NCBI GenBank assembly: GCA_042408665.1
Contig: JBHOQW010000310.1
Span: 1-42,539 of the forward strand
Origin: CAUJGQ01 sp042408665
GTDB taxonomy: Bacteria; Chloroflexota; Dehalococcoidia; CAUJGQ01
Length of the DNA stretch: 42,539 nt
Direction: 5' to 3'
A program made the translations under genes and the position numbers. Shown in pieces: positions 32,553 to 40,990 of the stretch; within the stretch, counting starts at the first letter, position 1; every line of letters begins with the position of its first letter. The notes beneath the pieces were generated by a model. It saw nothing but the letters and a program-made list of their open reading frames with translations. It was not told where the DNA came from and searched no databases.

Positions 32553-33716
32553 CTAGCGGGCGCAGGCGGCGGCCAGGGTGCTGATCTCCTGCACCCGCCG
32601 CGCCTGCGTTTCTGGGTCCACAAAGCCGTTGGTGCAATAGCCCACGGAGATGCCCGTCTCCGGGTCACCCCAGGCGATCTGACCGCCGGCGCCACCGTGG
32701 CCGAAAGCGCGGGCCGAGGCGCCGTGGCCGAAGCCGCGCAGGTGCTTGTAGCCGTCGTCACCGGCCACCACGATGGAGAGGCCGCGGCTGACGGGGATGT
32801 TGAGCAGGGGGTCCCGGTAGCCGGCGGTGCGCACCGTGGTAGCGAAGGCGATGGTCTCCGGCTTGAGGATGCGCCGGCCGGTCACCGTCTCCCCGCCGTG
32901 GATCAAGGGCTGGTAGAACAGCGCCAGCTCGGCGGCGCGGGCGATACCGCCGCCGCCCGGCACGCCCACGGCGCGCACCTCCGGGCGGTTGAAGTTAAGG
33001 ATGGCAGTGGGCGTCACCTCGCCCCAACCACCGGGCGGCGGCGTGGGCGGCACGGTGTAGACCACGTCGGCGACGCGAGCGTTGAGGGGCTCGGGCAGGC
33101 CGATGTAGAGGTGCGCCAGGCCCATGGGCGCGATGATGCGCTCGCGGATGTAGCGACGGTACTCCACCCCGGTGCGCCGCTCGATGATCTCGACCAGCAC
33201 CCAGTGGGCTGAGGTGGCGTGGTACTCGAAGCGGCTGCCCGGCTCCCAGTTCAGACGCCAGCGGGCGAAGGCCTCCAGCCGGCCGGCGCGCGTCTCCCAC
33301 TTTCCCGGTCCCAACGGCGCGTAGGGGAAGCCGCCGGTGTGCAGCAGCGTCTGTTCCACCGTGACGACTTCCTTGCCGTTGGTGGCGAACTCGGGGATGA
33401 TGTCGGCCACCCGCTCCTCCAGGCGCAAAAGCCCGTCCTCAAACAGGGTCCAGACGGCGGCGGCGACGATCGCCTTGGTGCAGGAGTAGATGCAGTACAG
33501 CGTGTCGTCGGTGGCGGGCTTGAGCACGCCGCCTTGGACCGCCTGCCCAAAGGTGCGCATGCCGGCCAGGCGGCCGTGGCAGGCCACGGCCACCTGGGCG
33601 CTGGGCAGCACCCCCTCGTCCACGTCGCGCTTCACGCGGGCGAAGAGGACCTCCAGCTTCTCGCTGTCAATGCCGAGGTCCTCCGGCTTGGTGGCGATGA
33701 GATCGGCGCTGGCCAT
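32553..33716 (-). CDS. Serine hydrolase, class C beta-lactamase family
   Basis: A 387-residue serine hydrolase with the penicillin-binding fold. The nucleophile motif Ser78-x-x-Lys81 is in YSCTKAIVAAAVW, a Tyr motif is in EYHATSAHWVLVEIIE, and a C-terminal HGG replaces KTG in GHGGAGGQIAWGDPE. No signal peptide is seen, so it is probably a cytoplasmic esterase or peptidase rather than a resistance enzyme. ATG 33716 has AGGAGG upstream at a slightly long spacing; the frame stays open well beyond but in unrelated sequence. A TATACT -10 candidate lies at 33781-33776. It is the first gene of a leftward run with RidA and the ThDP enzyme. Confidence 0.9.
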   Translation of the reverse strand: MASADLIATKPEDLGIDSEKLEVLFARVKRDVDEGVLPSAQVAVACHGRLAGMRTFGQAVQGGVLKPATDDTLYCIYSCTKAIVAAAVWTLFEDGLLRLEERVADIIPEFATNGKEVVTVEQTLLHTGGFPYAPLGPGKWETRAGRLEAFARWRLNWEPGSRFEYHATSAHWVLVEIIERRTGVEYRRYIRERIIAPMGLAHLYIGLPEPLNARVADVVYTVPPTPPPGGWGEVTPTAILNFNRPEVRAVGVPGGGGIARAAELALFYQPLIHGGETVTGRRILKPETIAFATTVRTAGYRDPLLNIPVSRGLSIVVAGDDGYKHLRGFGHGASARAFGHGGAGGQIAWGDPETGISVGYCTNGFVDPETQARRVQEISTLAAACAR

Positions 33717-33941
33717 GGTGCTTGTGGCCTCCTTCCGAGTGATCCGGGTGGTGCGCGGTCTGCCGGGACGGCGCCAGTATAGCGGACAGGCACGTACAAC
33801 GCGGCCTCCAGTGCTCGCGGCGTGTGGGTTGCGCCAGGGCCATCGTTCGTGGCAGCATAGCCGCCTAACGATAAACTTTTTCCCGGCGAGGCGCCCCTGC
33901 CGGGGATGAATCGCCTGCCCCCCAAGGCATGAGGTGCCTCC

Positions 33942-34673
33942 ATGCCTGAGCTCAACCAGGACCATCTGCGCGCGCCGGACGCACGAAGAGGGAACATCCT
34001 CATCGTCGCCTTGCCGCCGGAGGAGCGTGCGCGCCTCCTGCCGCTTCTGGCACCGGTGCAGCTCTCGCGCGGGCAGATATTGCACGGATTCCACGAACCC
34101 ATCACCCACGCCTATTTCCCCCTCACCGCCCTTGTTTCGCTGATCGTGACGATGGAAAACGGCCGCCAGATCGAGGTGGCCGCCGTGGGCCGCGAGGGCA
34201 TCGTCGGGTTGTCCCTGGCCATGAGTGTGGTGGCGGATCCGCATCTGGCGCTGGTGCAGGTCTCCGGCGAAGCGTTGGCGCTGACGACGGAGGCGTTCCA
34301 CGCCGTGCTCCCCGCCTTGCCGACACTGCAGCTGCTCCTGAGGCGCTACGCACTGCTCCGTTTTGCCCAGATGGCGCAGACCCTCGCGTGTAATGCCTTC
34401 CACTCGCTGAGCGAGCGGTGCGCACGCTGGCTGCTGGAGGCGTCCAGCCGCATCGGCAGCGATGAGCTGTCCTTGACCCACGAGTTCCTGGCCGCCATGC
34501 TCGGCGTTCACCGCCCCACCGTCACCGTGGCGCTAGGGATGCTGCAGCAGGCAGGGCTCATCGAGACCGCCCGAGGGCACATCAAGATCCTGGACCTCGA
34601 ACGGTTACAAGAGGCGTCCTGCGAGTGCTTTCGGGCTGTGATGAGCGAAACCGAGCGGCTACTCGGTCTGTGA
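33942..34673 (+). CDS. Crp/Fnr-family transcriptional regulator
   Basis: A 243-residue regulator. Residues about 15-140 form a cyclic-nucleotide-binding-type beta barrel (RGQILHGFHEPITHAYFPL, ENGRQIEVAAVGREGIVGLSL). It lacks the Arg/Ser phosphate-binding cassette of Crp and the N-terminal cysteines of Fnr, so the signal is unknown. Residues about 165-225 form the winged helix: LTHEFLAAMLGVHRPTVTVALGMLQQAGLIETARGHIKILD. A GAGGTGCCTCC site precedes the ATG. It diverges from the serine hydrolase; the 225-bp gap between them holds a TATACT box for that gene and an AT-rich patch (33867-33882) for this one. Confidence 0.92.
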   Translation: MPELNQDHLRAPDARRGNILIVALPPEERARLLPLLAPVQLSRGQILHGFHEPITHAYFPLTALVSLIVTMENGRQIEVAAVGREGIVGLSLAMSVVADPHLALVQVSGEALALTTEAFHAVLPALPTLQLLLRRYALLRFAQMAQTLACNAFHSLSERCARWLLEASSRIGSDELSLTHEFLAAMLGVHRPTVTVALGMLQQAGLIETARGHIKILDLERLQEASCECFRAVMSETERLLGL

Positions 34674-34844
34674 ATGACCGGTCGTGAGGACCTTCGCTCG
34701 CTGTAACAGACCGGAGAGTCGGTATGGTAGCGAACTGACGGCGGTTGTGCGAGGCCGTTATGGTAAGGCGCGATGGACGCCGTTTCAACGAGCACCGAGG
34801 CGGTCATCCGCCCCTCTCCACCGCCTCGCGGCAGCCGCTGCAAG

Positions 34845-34969
34845 CCCTCACCCTCGGCCTTCGATGCCGGTGGCGTCGACATAGGCACGCGGCACGTGCC
34901 GAGTTCACCCCTGCTATGCGGGGACGGGGCCGCGCTTCGTCGGGAGGTGGCTGCAGGCCGGGGTGAGGG
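34845..34969. repeat. Degenerate family A element (A8) upstream of the OmpR-type regulator
   Basis: It begins CCCTCACCCTCGGCC and ends GGCCGGGGTGAGGG, but the middle is expanded and scrambled. The gap 34674-34985 holds no other feature I can support. The long frame through this repeat is open, but the regulator proper begins at 34986. Confidence 0.55.
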
Positions 34970-34985
34970 CCGAGCGGGAGCGGGC

Positions 34986-35786
34986 GTGCCGATCCAAGTG
35001 CTTGTGGTGGCCGCCCATCGCAAGCGCCGCCACCTGCTCACCACCGTGCTGCGCGCCCACAAGTTTCGGGTGCAGGAAGGACCGGTTGGTGAGAGCCTGC
35101 TGGAGAGCGTGGCCTCCTTCCGTCCGGACATAGTGGTACTGACCCTCCCTGATGCGGGCGTGGACCACGGAACGGGGCCGGAGGCGGGACTAGCCCTGCT
35201 ACGGGAGCTGCGTGAGCAGGCCGGCGTGCCCGTCATCGTGCTGGCCACCGCGGCCGGGGCACCTGGCGTCGTCCCCGCCCTGCAGAGCGGGGCAGATGAC
35301 TATCTCACCTGGCCGGTGCATGTTGGCGAGCTGGTCAGCCGGATGCGGGCGATCCTGCGCCGGGTCGCGAGGACCGGGTACGGGCGGGGCTCGCGGCTGG
35401 TGGCCAGCGGCGGGGCGGTGGTCATCGACCTGTTCCGGCGCACGGTCAGCGTGCGCGGTCGGCCGGTGGAGCTGTCGCTGGTGGAGTGGCGGGTGCTCGC
35501 AACCCTGGCCGCCAACGCCGGTCGCGTGCTGACGCACGATGAGCTGCTCACCCGCGCCCTGGGGCTGACCTGGCGCGGCGATGTGCAGTGGCTGCGGGTG
35601 CTGATCAGTCGCTTGCGGCGCAAGCTGGGCGGTGCAGAGGGGATCCTCCCAGTGTTGCACACCCGCTTCGGCGTCGGCTACCTGCTGATCGCCGAGCCCG
35701 CCGAGGGGGACACGCGCCAGCCAGATCCAAGCGCTGAGAGCCGGGGCCCAGTGTCGGGGCGGTGCGGCCTGCCACCTGAGTGCTAG
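34986..35786 (+). CDS. OmpR-type regulator with a degenerate (pseudo) receiver domain
   Basis: A 266-residue DNA-binding protein. Residues about 1-120 have the receiver fold (VLVVAAHRKRRHLL, PDIVVLTLPDAG, GVPVIVLATAAG, GADDYLTWPVHVGEL), but the acidic pair is Ala9-Ala10, the phospho-acceptor Asp is Thr53 and the conserved Lys is Trp109. It therefore cannot be phosphorylated in the usual way. Residues about 140-235 are a clear OmpR/PhoB winged helix (ELSLVEWRVLATLAANAGRVL, VLISRLRRKLGG, RFGVGYLL). GTG 34986 is chosen because GGGAG precedes it and the fold starts there; the frame runs 71 codons upstream through a repeat. No kinase is adjacent. Confidence 0.88.
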   Translation: MPIQVLVVAAHRKRRHLLTTVLRAHKFRVQEGPVGESLLESVASFRPDIVVLTLPDAGVDHGTGPEAGLALLRELREQAGVPVIVLATAAGAPGVVPALQSGADDYLTWPVHVGELVSRMRAILRRVARTGYGRGSRLVASGGAVVIDLFRRTVSVRGRPVELSLVEWRVLATLAANAGRVLTHDELLTRALGLTWRGDVQWLRVLISRLRRKLGGAEGILPVLHTRFGVGYLLIAEPAEGDTRQPDPSAESRGPVSGRCGLPPEC

Positions 35787-35794
35787 ACGCTGCT

Positions 35795-35814
35795 CCCGGC
35801 TCTGGCGAGCCGGG
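35795..35814 (+). terminator. Terminator-like hairpin after the OmpR-type regulator
   Basis: CCCGGCTC-TGGC-GAGCCGGG is a perfect 8-bp stem with a 4-base loop, 9 bases after the TAG. There is no T-run. The rest of the 298-bp gap to 36085 shows GC-rich repeats but no gene I can support. Confidence 0.5.
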
Positions 35815-36084
35815 GCCGGAGCGGGCCGGAGGTGCGGGCGGGTGTGGCACGGCCACCGGCGAGCGCCGTCGCCTCTGCCTCATGCATGCCACCGAAACAC
35901 AGGCTGTTGACGGAACAAGGCTTCGCGACAGGCGTCGGGCAGGGGCAGCCCGCCTTGCGGCAGGGGTGCCGGCGTGCCATGCTCGGCATGTCCGCCCCCG
36001 CGTAGCGCGCGTCACGAAACGAGTAGCGGAGAGGCGGCGCGCGGCAGGGTTGGGGGCCATCGCGACAGAGAAAGGGGCCGTGTC

Positions 36085-37200
36085 ATGCACGTCGGCTATG
36101 CGCCACTCTTCCAGAACCCGGACAACGAGCGCTCAGACCTGGAGGTCTACCGGGAGGAGCTGCGGCTGGCGGAGCTGGCCGAACCGCTGGGCTTTGACTC
36201 CGTGTGGTCGGTGGAGCACCACTTCACCGATTACACGATGTGCCCGGACGTGTTGCAGTTTCTGGCCTACATGGCGGGCAAGACCGCGCGCGTCAAGCTG
36301 GGCTCGATGGTGGTGGTGCTGCCGTGGCACGACCCGGTGCGGGTGGCCGAGGAGGTGGCCATGCTGGACAACCTGTCCGGCGGGCGCGTGATCCTGGGCA
36401 TCGGCCGGGGCCTAGGTCGTGTGGAATTTGAGGGCTTTCGCGTGGACATGAACGAGTCGCGCGAGCGGTTCATCGAATATGCCGACCTGATCCTCACCGG
36501 CCTGGAGCGGGGGTATGTGGAGTACGCGGGGAAGTACATCACCCAGCCGCGGCGAGATATCCGCCCCGCTCCCTTCCGCTCCTTCCGTGGCCGTACCTAT
36601 GCCGCCGCCGTCTCGCCCGACTCGATGCCGGTCATGGCCCGGCTGGGGGTGGGGCTGCTGATCATCCCGCAGAAACCGTGGGAGGACGTGCGCAAGGACT
36701 TCGAGGTGTATCACCGGGTGTGGGCCGAGGTCAACGGCAGTGTCCCGCCGCCCAAGCCGCTGGTGGGCGGCTTCTACTTCGTGGACAGCAACGCGGACCG
36801 GGCGCGGGAGATGGCATACCGCTACATCGGCCGCTACTACCAGACGGTGATCAAGCACTACGAGATGACCGCCGGCCACTTTGCCGGCATCAAGGGCTAC
36901 GAGTTTTACAGCCGGGTGACGAAGTACATCGACCGCCACGGCACCGCGGGGGCGGTGGAGAGCTTCGTCAACCTCATGCCCTGGGGCACGCCGGACCAGG
37001 TGCTGCGCAAGCTGGAACAGATCCGCGCGGTCACGGATATGAACGGGGTGATGTGCCACTTCTCCTACGCCGGCATGCCGTGGGACGAGGCGGAGCGCAA
37101 CCTGCGGTTGTTCGCCGCCGAGGTGCTGCCGGAGCTGAAGCGGTGGCAGACGGCACCGCTGCCCGAGCCGGCGGAGCTGGCGGTGGGGAGCGCCCACTAG
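36085..37200 (+). CDS. Luciferase-like (LLM) flavin- or F420-dependent oxidoreductase
   Basis: A 371-residue TIM-barrel monooxygenase/oxidoreductase of the bacterial luciferase superfamily. It shows GFDSVWSVEHHFTDY (about 37-51), KLGSMVVVLPWHDPVRVAEEVAMLDNLSGGRVILGIGRG, an RERFIEYADLIL helix and the late WGTPDQVLRKLEQI. The His pair in EHHF is usual for the group. Cofactor (FMN or F420) and substrate cannot be decided. ATG 36085 with AAGGGG 9 bases upstream fits the family start; the frame is open further upstream without support. It is followed at 300 bp by the alcohol dehydrogenase, with the composite repeat A6 between. Confidence 0.92.
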   Translation: MHVGYAPLFQNPDNERSDLEVYREELRLAELAEPLGFDSVWSVEHHFTDYTMCPDVLQFLAYMAGKTARVKLGSMVVVLPWHDPVRVAEEVAMLDNLSGGRVILGIGRGLGRVEFEGFRVDMNESRERFIEYADLILTGLERGYVEYAGKYITQPRRDIRPAPFRSFRGRTYAAAVSPDSMPVMARLGVGLLIIPQKPWEDVRKDFEVYHRVWAEVNGSVPPPKPLVGGFYFVDSNADRAREMAYRYIGRYYQTVIKHYEMTAGHFAGIKGYEFYSRVTKYIDRHGTAGAVESFVNLMPWGTPDQVLRKLEQIRAVTDMNGVMCHFSYAGMPWDEAERNLRLFAAEVLPELKRWQTAPLPEPAELAVGSAH

Positions 37201-37250
37201 CGTGGTGGAAGCTCCGCCGGCGGATGAGCGGGTGAGGCCAGGGGAACCAG

Positions 37251-37438
37251 CCCTCACCCCCTGCCTCCTCTCCCTCTTGGCGAGGACGAGGGGGTCTGAC
37301 GCCGGCGAAAATGATTCACAACGATGCCCGGCTCCCCGCCTGGCGAAAGGGCCTGGCGTGCGCGAAGCCGTTTCGCTAACGATACTCCCCTCTCCCGCGT
37401 GCGGGAGGGGGTGCCGAGCGCAGCGAGGCGGGTGAGGG
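37251..37438. repeat. Expanded family A element (A6) with an internal insertion
   Basis: It starts CCCTCACCCCCTGCC and ends GGCGGGTGAGGG, but is 188 bp long. A degenerate arm (to about 37300) and an intact CCCCTCTCCCGC/GCGGGAGGGG hairpin (37387-37410) flank about 85 bp of unrelated, less GC-rich sequence. It lies in the 303-bp gap before the alcohol dehydrogenase gene, which has no other feature. Confidence 0.7.
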
Positions 37439-37503
37439 CCGGCCCCCCTCCGGCCGGCGATTGAGGGCCAGTCCCGGCCCGCATGACACAAAGGGAGGAT
37501 GCC

Positions 37504-38619
37504 ATGCACGGCCGCGCCGCCATCTTCATGGGGCCGGAACGCGGGTACGAGCTGCGTGAGCTGCCGGTGCCGGAACCGGAGCCGGGCGCCATCCTCGTGC
37601 GGGTGACGATGGCCGGGATCTGTGGCTCGGACCTGCACTACTGGCGCGGGGAGCAATCTGCCCGCGCTCGCGCCCTGGTGGGCAAGGTGGGTGGGCACGA
37701 GATGACCGGGAGGGTGGCGCGCCTGGGGCCGGGGGTGAGCACCGACTCCAACGGCGTGCCCCTGCGGGAGGGCGACCGCATCGCCTTCCCCTACTTCTAC
37801 CCGTGCGGCCGTTGCCGGGTGTGCATCGCCGGCGACCGCTACGCCTGCCCGCGGCGGCTGGCGCTGCCTGGTGACGCCGAAACGCCGCCGTACTTCACCG
37901 GTGCCTACGCCGAGTACTATTACCTGCGCCCCGGCGGGTTCGCCTTTAAGGTGCCCGATGAGCTGCCGGATGAGCTAGTGACGCCGGTCAATTGCGCGCT
38001 GTGCCAGGTGATCTTCAGCTTGCATCAGGTGGGCGTGCGCTTCGGCGAGACGGTGGTGATCCAGGGCGCCGGTGGACTGGGGCTGAGCGCGGTGGCGGTG
38101 GCACGGGAGATGGGAGCCGGGCGCATCATCGTGATTGACGGCGTGCCGGCACGGTTGGCCCTGGCGCGTCGCTTCGGCGCGGACGCCACCGTCGACCTGA
38201 ACGAATACCCCACGCCCAAGGCTCGGATCGACCGCGTGCGCGAGCTGAACGGCGGCCAGCCGGTGGACCTGGCCTGCGACTTCGTAGGGCGGGCGGAGGT
38301 AGTGCCGGAGGGGCTGGCCATGCTGCGCGCCGCCGGCCGCTACCTGGAGGTGGGCACCATCACCGAGTCAACGCCGACGATCGATCCGTCCACCATCACG
38401 GCCGGCAGCCGGCGGGTGATCGGCGTGGCGACGTACGATCCCTGGGTGGTGCCGGCCGCGCTGGAGTTCCTGGTGCGCACGCGCACGCGCTATCCGTGGG
38501 ACGCGGTGGTGTCGCACCGGTTTCCGCTGGAGCGGATCAACGAGGCGTTTCAGCAGGCGGAGTGGCACGCCCGCCAAGGCGAGGCCACGGCGGTAACGCG
38601 GGCGGTGATCGTGCCGTAG
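37504..38619 (+). CDS. Zinc-dependent medium-chain alcohol/polyol dehydrogenase
   Basis: A 371-residue MDR enzyme. Catalytic zinc ligands are in GICGSDLHY (about 40-48) and GHEMTGRV. The structural zinc loop is CGRCRVCIAGDRYACP, with four cysteines in Cys-x2-Cys-x2-Cys-x7-Cys spacing. The Rossmann motif GAGGLGLSAVAVAREMGA is followed by VIDG with an acidic residue, favouring NAD. It resembles threonine/sorbitol-type dehydrogenases. ATG 37504 has GGGAGG 5 bases upstream; an ATG 7 codons earlier overlaps that site. The substrate is open. It may be paired with the upstream LLM oxidoreductase. Confidence 0.93.
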   Translation: MHGRAAIFMGPERGYELRELPVPEPEPGAILVRVTMAGICGSDLHYWRGEQSARARALVGKVGGHEMTGRVARLGPGVSTDSNGVPLREGDRIAFPYFYPCGRCRVCIAGDRYACPRRLALPGDAETPPYFTGAYAEYYYLRPGGFAFKVPDELPDELVTPVNCALCQVIFSLHQVGVRFGETVVIQGAGGLGLSAVAVAREMGAGRIIVIDGVPARLALARRFGADATVDLNEYPTPKARIDRVRELNGGQPVDLACDFVGRAEVVPEGLAMLRAAGRYLEVGTITESTPTIDPSTITAGSRRVIGVATYDPWVVPAALEFLVRTRTRYPWDAVVSHRFPLERINEAFQQAEWHARQGEATAVTRAVIVP

Positions 38620-38626
38620 GGCCTGG

Positions 38627-38675
38627 CCCTCACCCCGCCCTACGGGCGCCCCTCTCCCGCTCGCGGGCGGGGCCC
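38627..38675. repeat. Truncated family A element (A7) between convergent genes
   Basis: It begins CCCTCACCCCGCCC and has the CTCCCGC-TC-GCGGGCGGGG core, but the terminal GGGTGAGGG arm is missing. It separates the alcohol dehydrogenase stop from the converging ABC permease stop. Confidence 0.7.
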
Positions 38676-38679
38676 CTGC

Positions 38680-39519
38680 TCACAGCGCCGTGATATCCCG
38701 CCGCAGGAAGCGCCAGTACGCCAGGGCCACAAACGCGGCCGTGTACGCCGCCAGCACCGCCGCCGCCCGCCAGGCATCCGGCAGGTTGGGCGTGGCGCTG
38801 GTGGTGGGGAGGCCGGCGGCGTTGGCCGCAAGCACCGCCTGCACGTTCACGGCCAGCAGCGCCTCCGGCACGCGACCCAGCGTGCCGCCCTGCAGCCGCA
38901 GCAGGCCGGTGACCAGGCTTTCCAGAAACAGCACCGCCAGGCCGATGCCGATGCCGGGCGCCGTGGAGCGAAACCACAATGCCGCCAGGAAGGCGAGGGC
39001 CGTATAGGGCAGCATCACCAACAGCGTGCGCACCAGGGCCGCCAGCGTGCGCGGCAGGGCCGCCGCACCCAGGGCGGTGTCCAGATGCTCAAGGCGCGCC
39101 AGAAGCAGGCTGGCCGCCAGCGCCGTGAGGTAGCCGACCAGCACCAGGGCGGCGGCAAACAGCGCCAGCACGAGCAACTTGGCGGTGATGAACGGCGCCC
39201 GTCCGGGGGAGCGGGGCAGCAGCGTGCGAATGGTACCCCAGCCGAACTCGCTGGCGATGAGACTGGCCGCCAGGATCACGGCCAGCACCGTGCCGACCTG
39301 ATGGACCAGCGAGAGCCCGGCCGAGCGCACTGTGGCCGGGCGGATCTGGTCGCGCAGCTCGGCCACCTGCTGCGGCTGCAACTCGGTGCCCTGGGCGCGC
39401 AGCACGCTCCACAACACGAGGTAGAGCGTTGCCACGGCCACCACCAGGATGGCCAGCAGCGCGCGCGTCATGGGCCGCCGCGCCAGGCGGAACAGCTCAC
39501 TCGCCAGCAACCCCACCAT
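38680..39519 (-). CDS. ABC-2-type transporter permease
   Basis: A 279-residue membrane protein with about six helices. The N-terminal one follows LFRLARRPMTRALLAILVV, then a loop region and QVGTVLAVILAASLIASEFGWGTIRTLL, which is the typical ABC-2 pattern of a helix followed by an amphipathic GTIRTLL segment. Further helices are at about 112-135, 165-185, 190-210 and 245-268. It pairs with the ATPase encoded just upstream; the ATG overlaps that gene's end by 23 bases and has AGGAG 6 bases before it. The substrate is unknown. Confidence 0.88.
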   Translation of the reverse strand: MVGLLASELFRLARRPMTRALLAILVVAVATLYLVLWSVLRAQGTELQPQQVAELRDQIRPATVRSAGLSLVHQVGTVLAVILAASLIASEFGWGTIRTLLPRSPGRAPFITAKLLVLALFAAALVLVGYLTALAASLLLARLEHLDTALGAAALPRTLAALVRTLLVMLPYTALAFLAALWFRSTAPGIGIGLAVLFLESLVTGLLRLQGGTLGRVPEALLAVNVQAVLAANAAGLPTTSATPNLPDAWRAAAVLAAYTAAFVALAYWRFLRRDITAL

Positions 39520-40489
39520 CGCCGCTCCTCTCGTCGGGCGCCGTTTCCGTCAGCTCCAGGAACACATCCTCCAGCGTGCTCTGCCGCGGCACGATGGCCG
39601 CCGCGTACAGCCCGTGCGCCGCCAGCGCGCGGTTGAGGTCCGCCCCCCGCTCCGGTGGCGCGGTCACGGTGAGGCGTGTCCCGTCTACGGACACCCGCTC
39701 CACGAACGGTAGGGCGCGCAGCACGTCCGCCGCTTGCTCCGGGGCCGCAACGGTGATCTCGACCGCGCCACCCCGTCGCAGCAGCTCCTGCACCGGTCCG
39801 CTCGCCACCAACCGGCCGCGCCGGATGATCGTCACCCGGTCGCAGACCTGCTCCACCTCGTGCAGCAGGTGGCTGGCCAGCAGCACGGCGTGTCCCTCCC
39901 GTGCGAGCTGTGGGATCAGCGCCCGTACCTCGCGTTGGCCGGCGGGGTCCAGACCGTTGGTCGGCTCATCGAGGATGACGAGCGCGGGGTTGGTGAGCAG
40001 CGCGGCGGCGATACCGAGCCGCTGGCGCATGCCCAGCGAGTACGTCTGGTAGCGGTCGGCGGCGCGCTCGGCCAGGCCCACCTGAGCCAGCAGGGCCTCG
40101 ATGCGTGGGCGCGGCACGCCGCCGGCGGCCAGGGCCAAGGCGCGCAGGTTATCGCGCCCGGAGAGGAAGGGGTAAAAGGCGGGCGCCTCCACCACGGCCC
40201 CGATCAGCCGCCGCGCCGCCCCGCGCCGGGCGGCGACATCCTGCCCGAGCAGCTCGATCCGGCCGGCATCGGGCCGGATAAGGCCCAGGATCATGCCGGC
40301 GGTGGTGCTCTTGCCAGCCCCATTGGGGCCGAGGAAGCCGTGCACCTCCCCGGCCCGCACCTCCAGGTCCAGACCGTCCACGGCGGTGACGGAGCCGAAA
40401 CGTTTGCTCAGCCCGCGGATGCGCAGCACCACCGTGCCCGGCTGCGGACGCGCGTCCTGCTCCGCGGGCGGTTGTAGCGATGCGCTCAT
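39497..40489 (-). CDS. ABC transporter ATP-binding protein
   Basis: A 330-residue ATPase. Walker A is GPNGAGKST, the Q-loop region is AVVEAPAFYPFLSGRDNL, the signature is YSLGMRQRLGIAAAL, Walker B is ALVILDEPTNGLDP and the switch His is in LLASHLLHEVE. A C-terminal extension of about 90 residues (AVEITVAAPEQ... LEDVFLELTE) is typical of drug- or antibiotic-type ABC-2 exporters. ATG 40489 overlaps the VKOR stop by 4 bases and has AGGGGGAAG upstream. It forms the transporter with the following permease. Co-transcription with DsbA and VKOR hints at a role in envelope maturation or oxidant defence (inference). Confidence 0.95.
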   Translation of the reverse strand: MSASLQPPAEQDARPQPGTVVLRIRGLSKRFGSVTAVDGLDLEVRAGEVHGFLGPNGAGKSTTAGMILGLIRPDAGRIELLGQDVAARRGAARRLIGAVVEAPAFYPFLSGRDNLRALALAAGGVPRPRIEALLAQVGLAERAADRYQTYSLGMRQRLGIAAALLTNPALVILDEPTNGLDPAGQREVRALIPQLAREGHAVLLASHLLHEVEQVCDRVTIIRRGRLVASGPVQELLRRGGAVEITVAAPEQAADVLRALPFVERVSVDGTRLTVTAPPERGADLNRALAAHGLYAAAIVPRQSTLEDVFLELTETAPDERSGDGGVAGE

Positions 40490-40986
40490 CTTCCCCCTGC
40501 CTCGGGCTGGGGCCGATGCGCGCGGCCGCGCGCCGGTTCCGGCGCCGGTGCGGCGCGCATCGGCTCGGCGCGCAGCACGAGGGCGGTGGCCAGCACAGTG
40601 ATCATCGTTATGATCACCGCCGAGGTGACGCACCACAAGCAGACGGCGTGGAGCACCGCCAGTTCCACCCAGGTCAGGTAGCCGCTGTACAGGGTGCCGG
40701 CGGCGGCCACGGTCAGCAGCGCCGGCTCCGCCCAGGCCAAACGCCCGCGCAGCACGCTCAGTCCGCCGATGGTGAGGTAGGCGAGCAGGCCGAGCAGGGC
40801 CACCGGCACCCCCATGAGCTCGGCGTAGGCGCTGGTGTTCACCGTCTCGCAACTGCTCAGCCCACCGCAGAACACCGGCCGGTGCGCGTAGTGCACCGCG
40901 GTGAGGTAACCGCTCACCGCCGTCCCCGCCAGCGCGAGAGCGGTGATCGCGGCGGCCAGATATCGCGGCTGCCACCGTCCCGGCAT
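40486..40986 (-). CDS. Vitamin K epoxide reductase (VKOR) family membrane protein
   Basis: A 166-residue membrane protein with four or five helices. The loop cysteines FCGGLSSCETVNTSAYAELMG (about 40-55) and the active-site CLWC in HAVCLWCVTSAVI are both present, the full set for quinone-linked disulfide formation. In Chloroflexota, actinobacteria and cyanobacteria VKOR re-oxidises a DsbA-like partner in place of DsbB. Here that partner is encoded 4 bp upstream. ATG 40986 has GGAGG 7 bases before it. The C-terminal tail is charged and Pro/Arg-rich. Confidence 0.94.
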   Translation of the reverse strand: MPGRWQPRYLAAAITALALAGTAVSGYLTAVHYAHRPVFCGGLSSCETVNTSAYAELMGVPVALLGLLAYLTIGGLSVLRGRLAWAEPALLTVAAAGTLYSGYLTWVELAVLHAVCLWCVTSAVIITMITVLATALVLRAEPMRAAPAPEPARGRAHRPQPEAGGR

Positions 40987-40990
40987 GGTG

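Noticed and set aside
33717..34511. Extension of the serine hydrolase frame to about 652 codons
   Set aside because: The extension is antisense to the Crp/Fnr-like gene and the domain begins at 33716.
34773..34985. 71-codon N-terminal extension of the OmpR-type regulator
   Set aside because: It is translated from the degenerate family A repeat, and the receiver fold starts right at the GTG with a ribosome site.
39085..39636. Plus-strand open frame opposite the ABC permease
   Set aside because: Gln/His/Arg-rich shadow; the permease has membrane helices and a coupled start.
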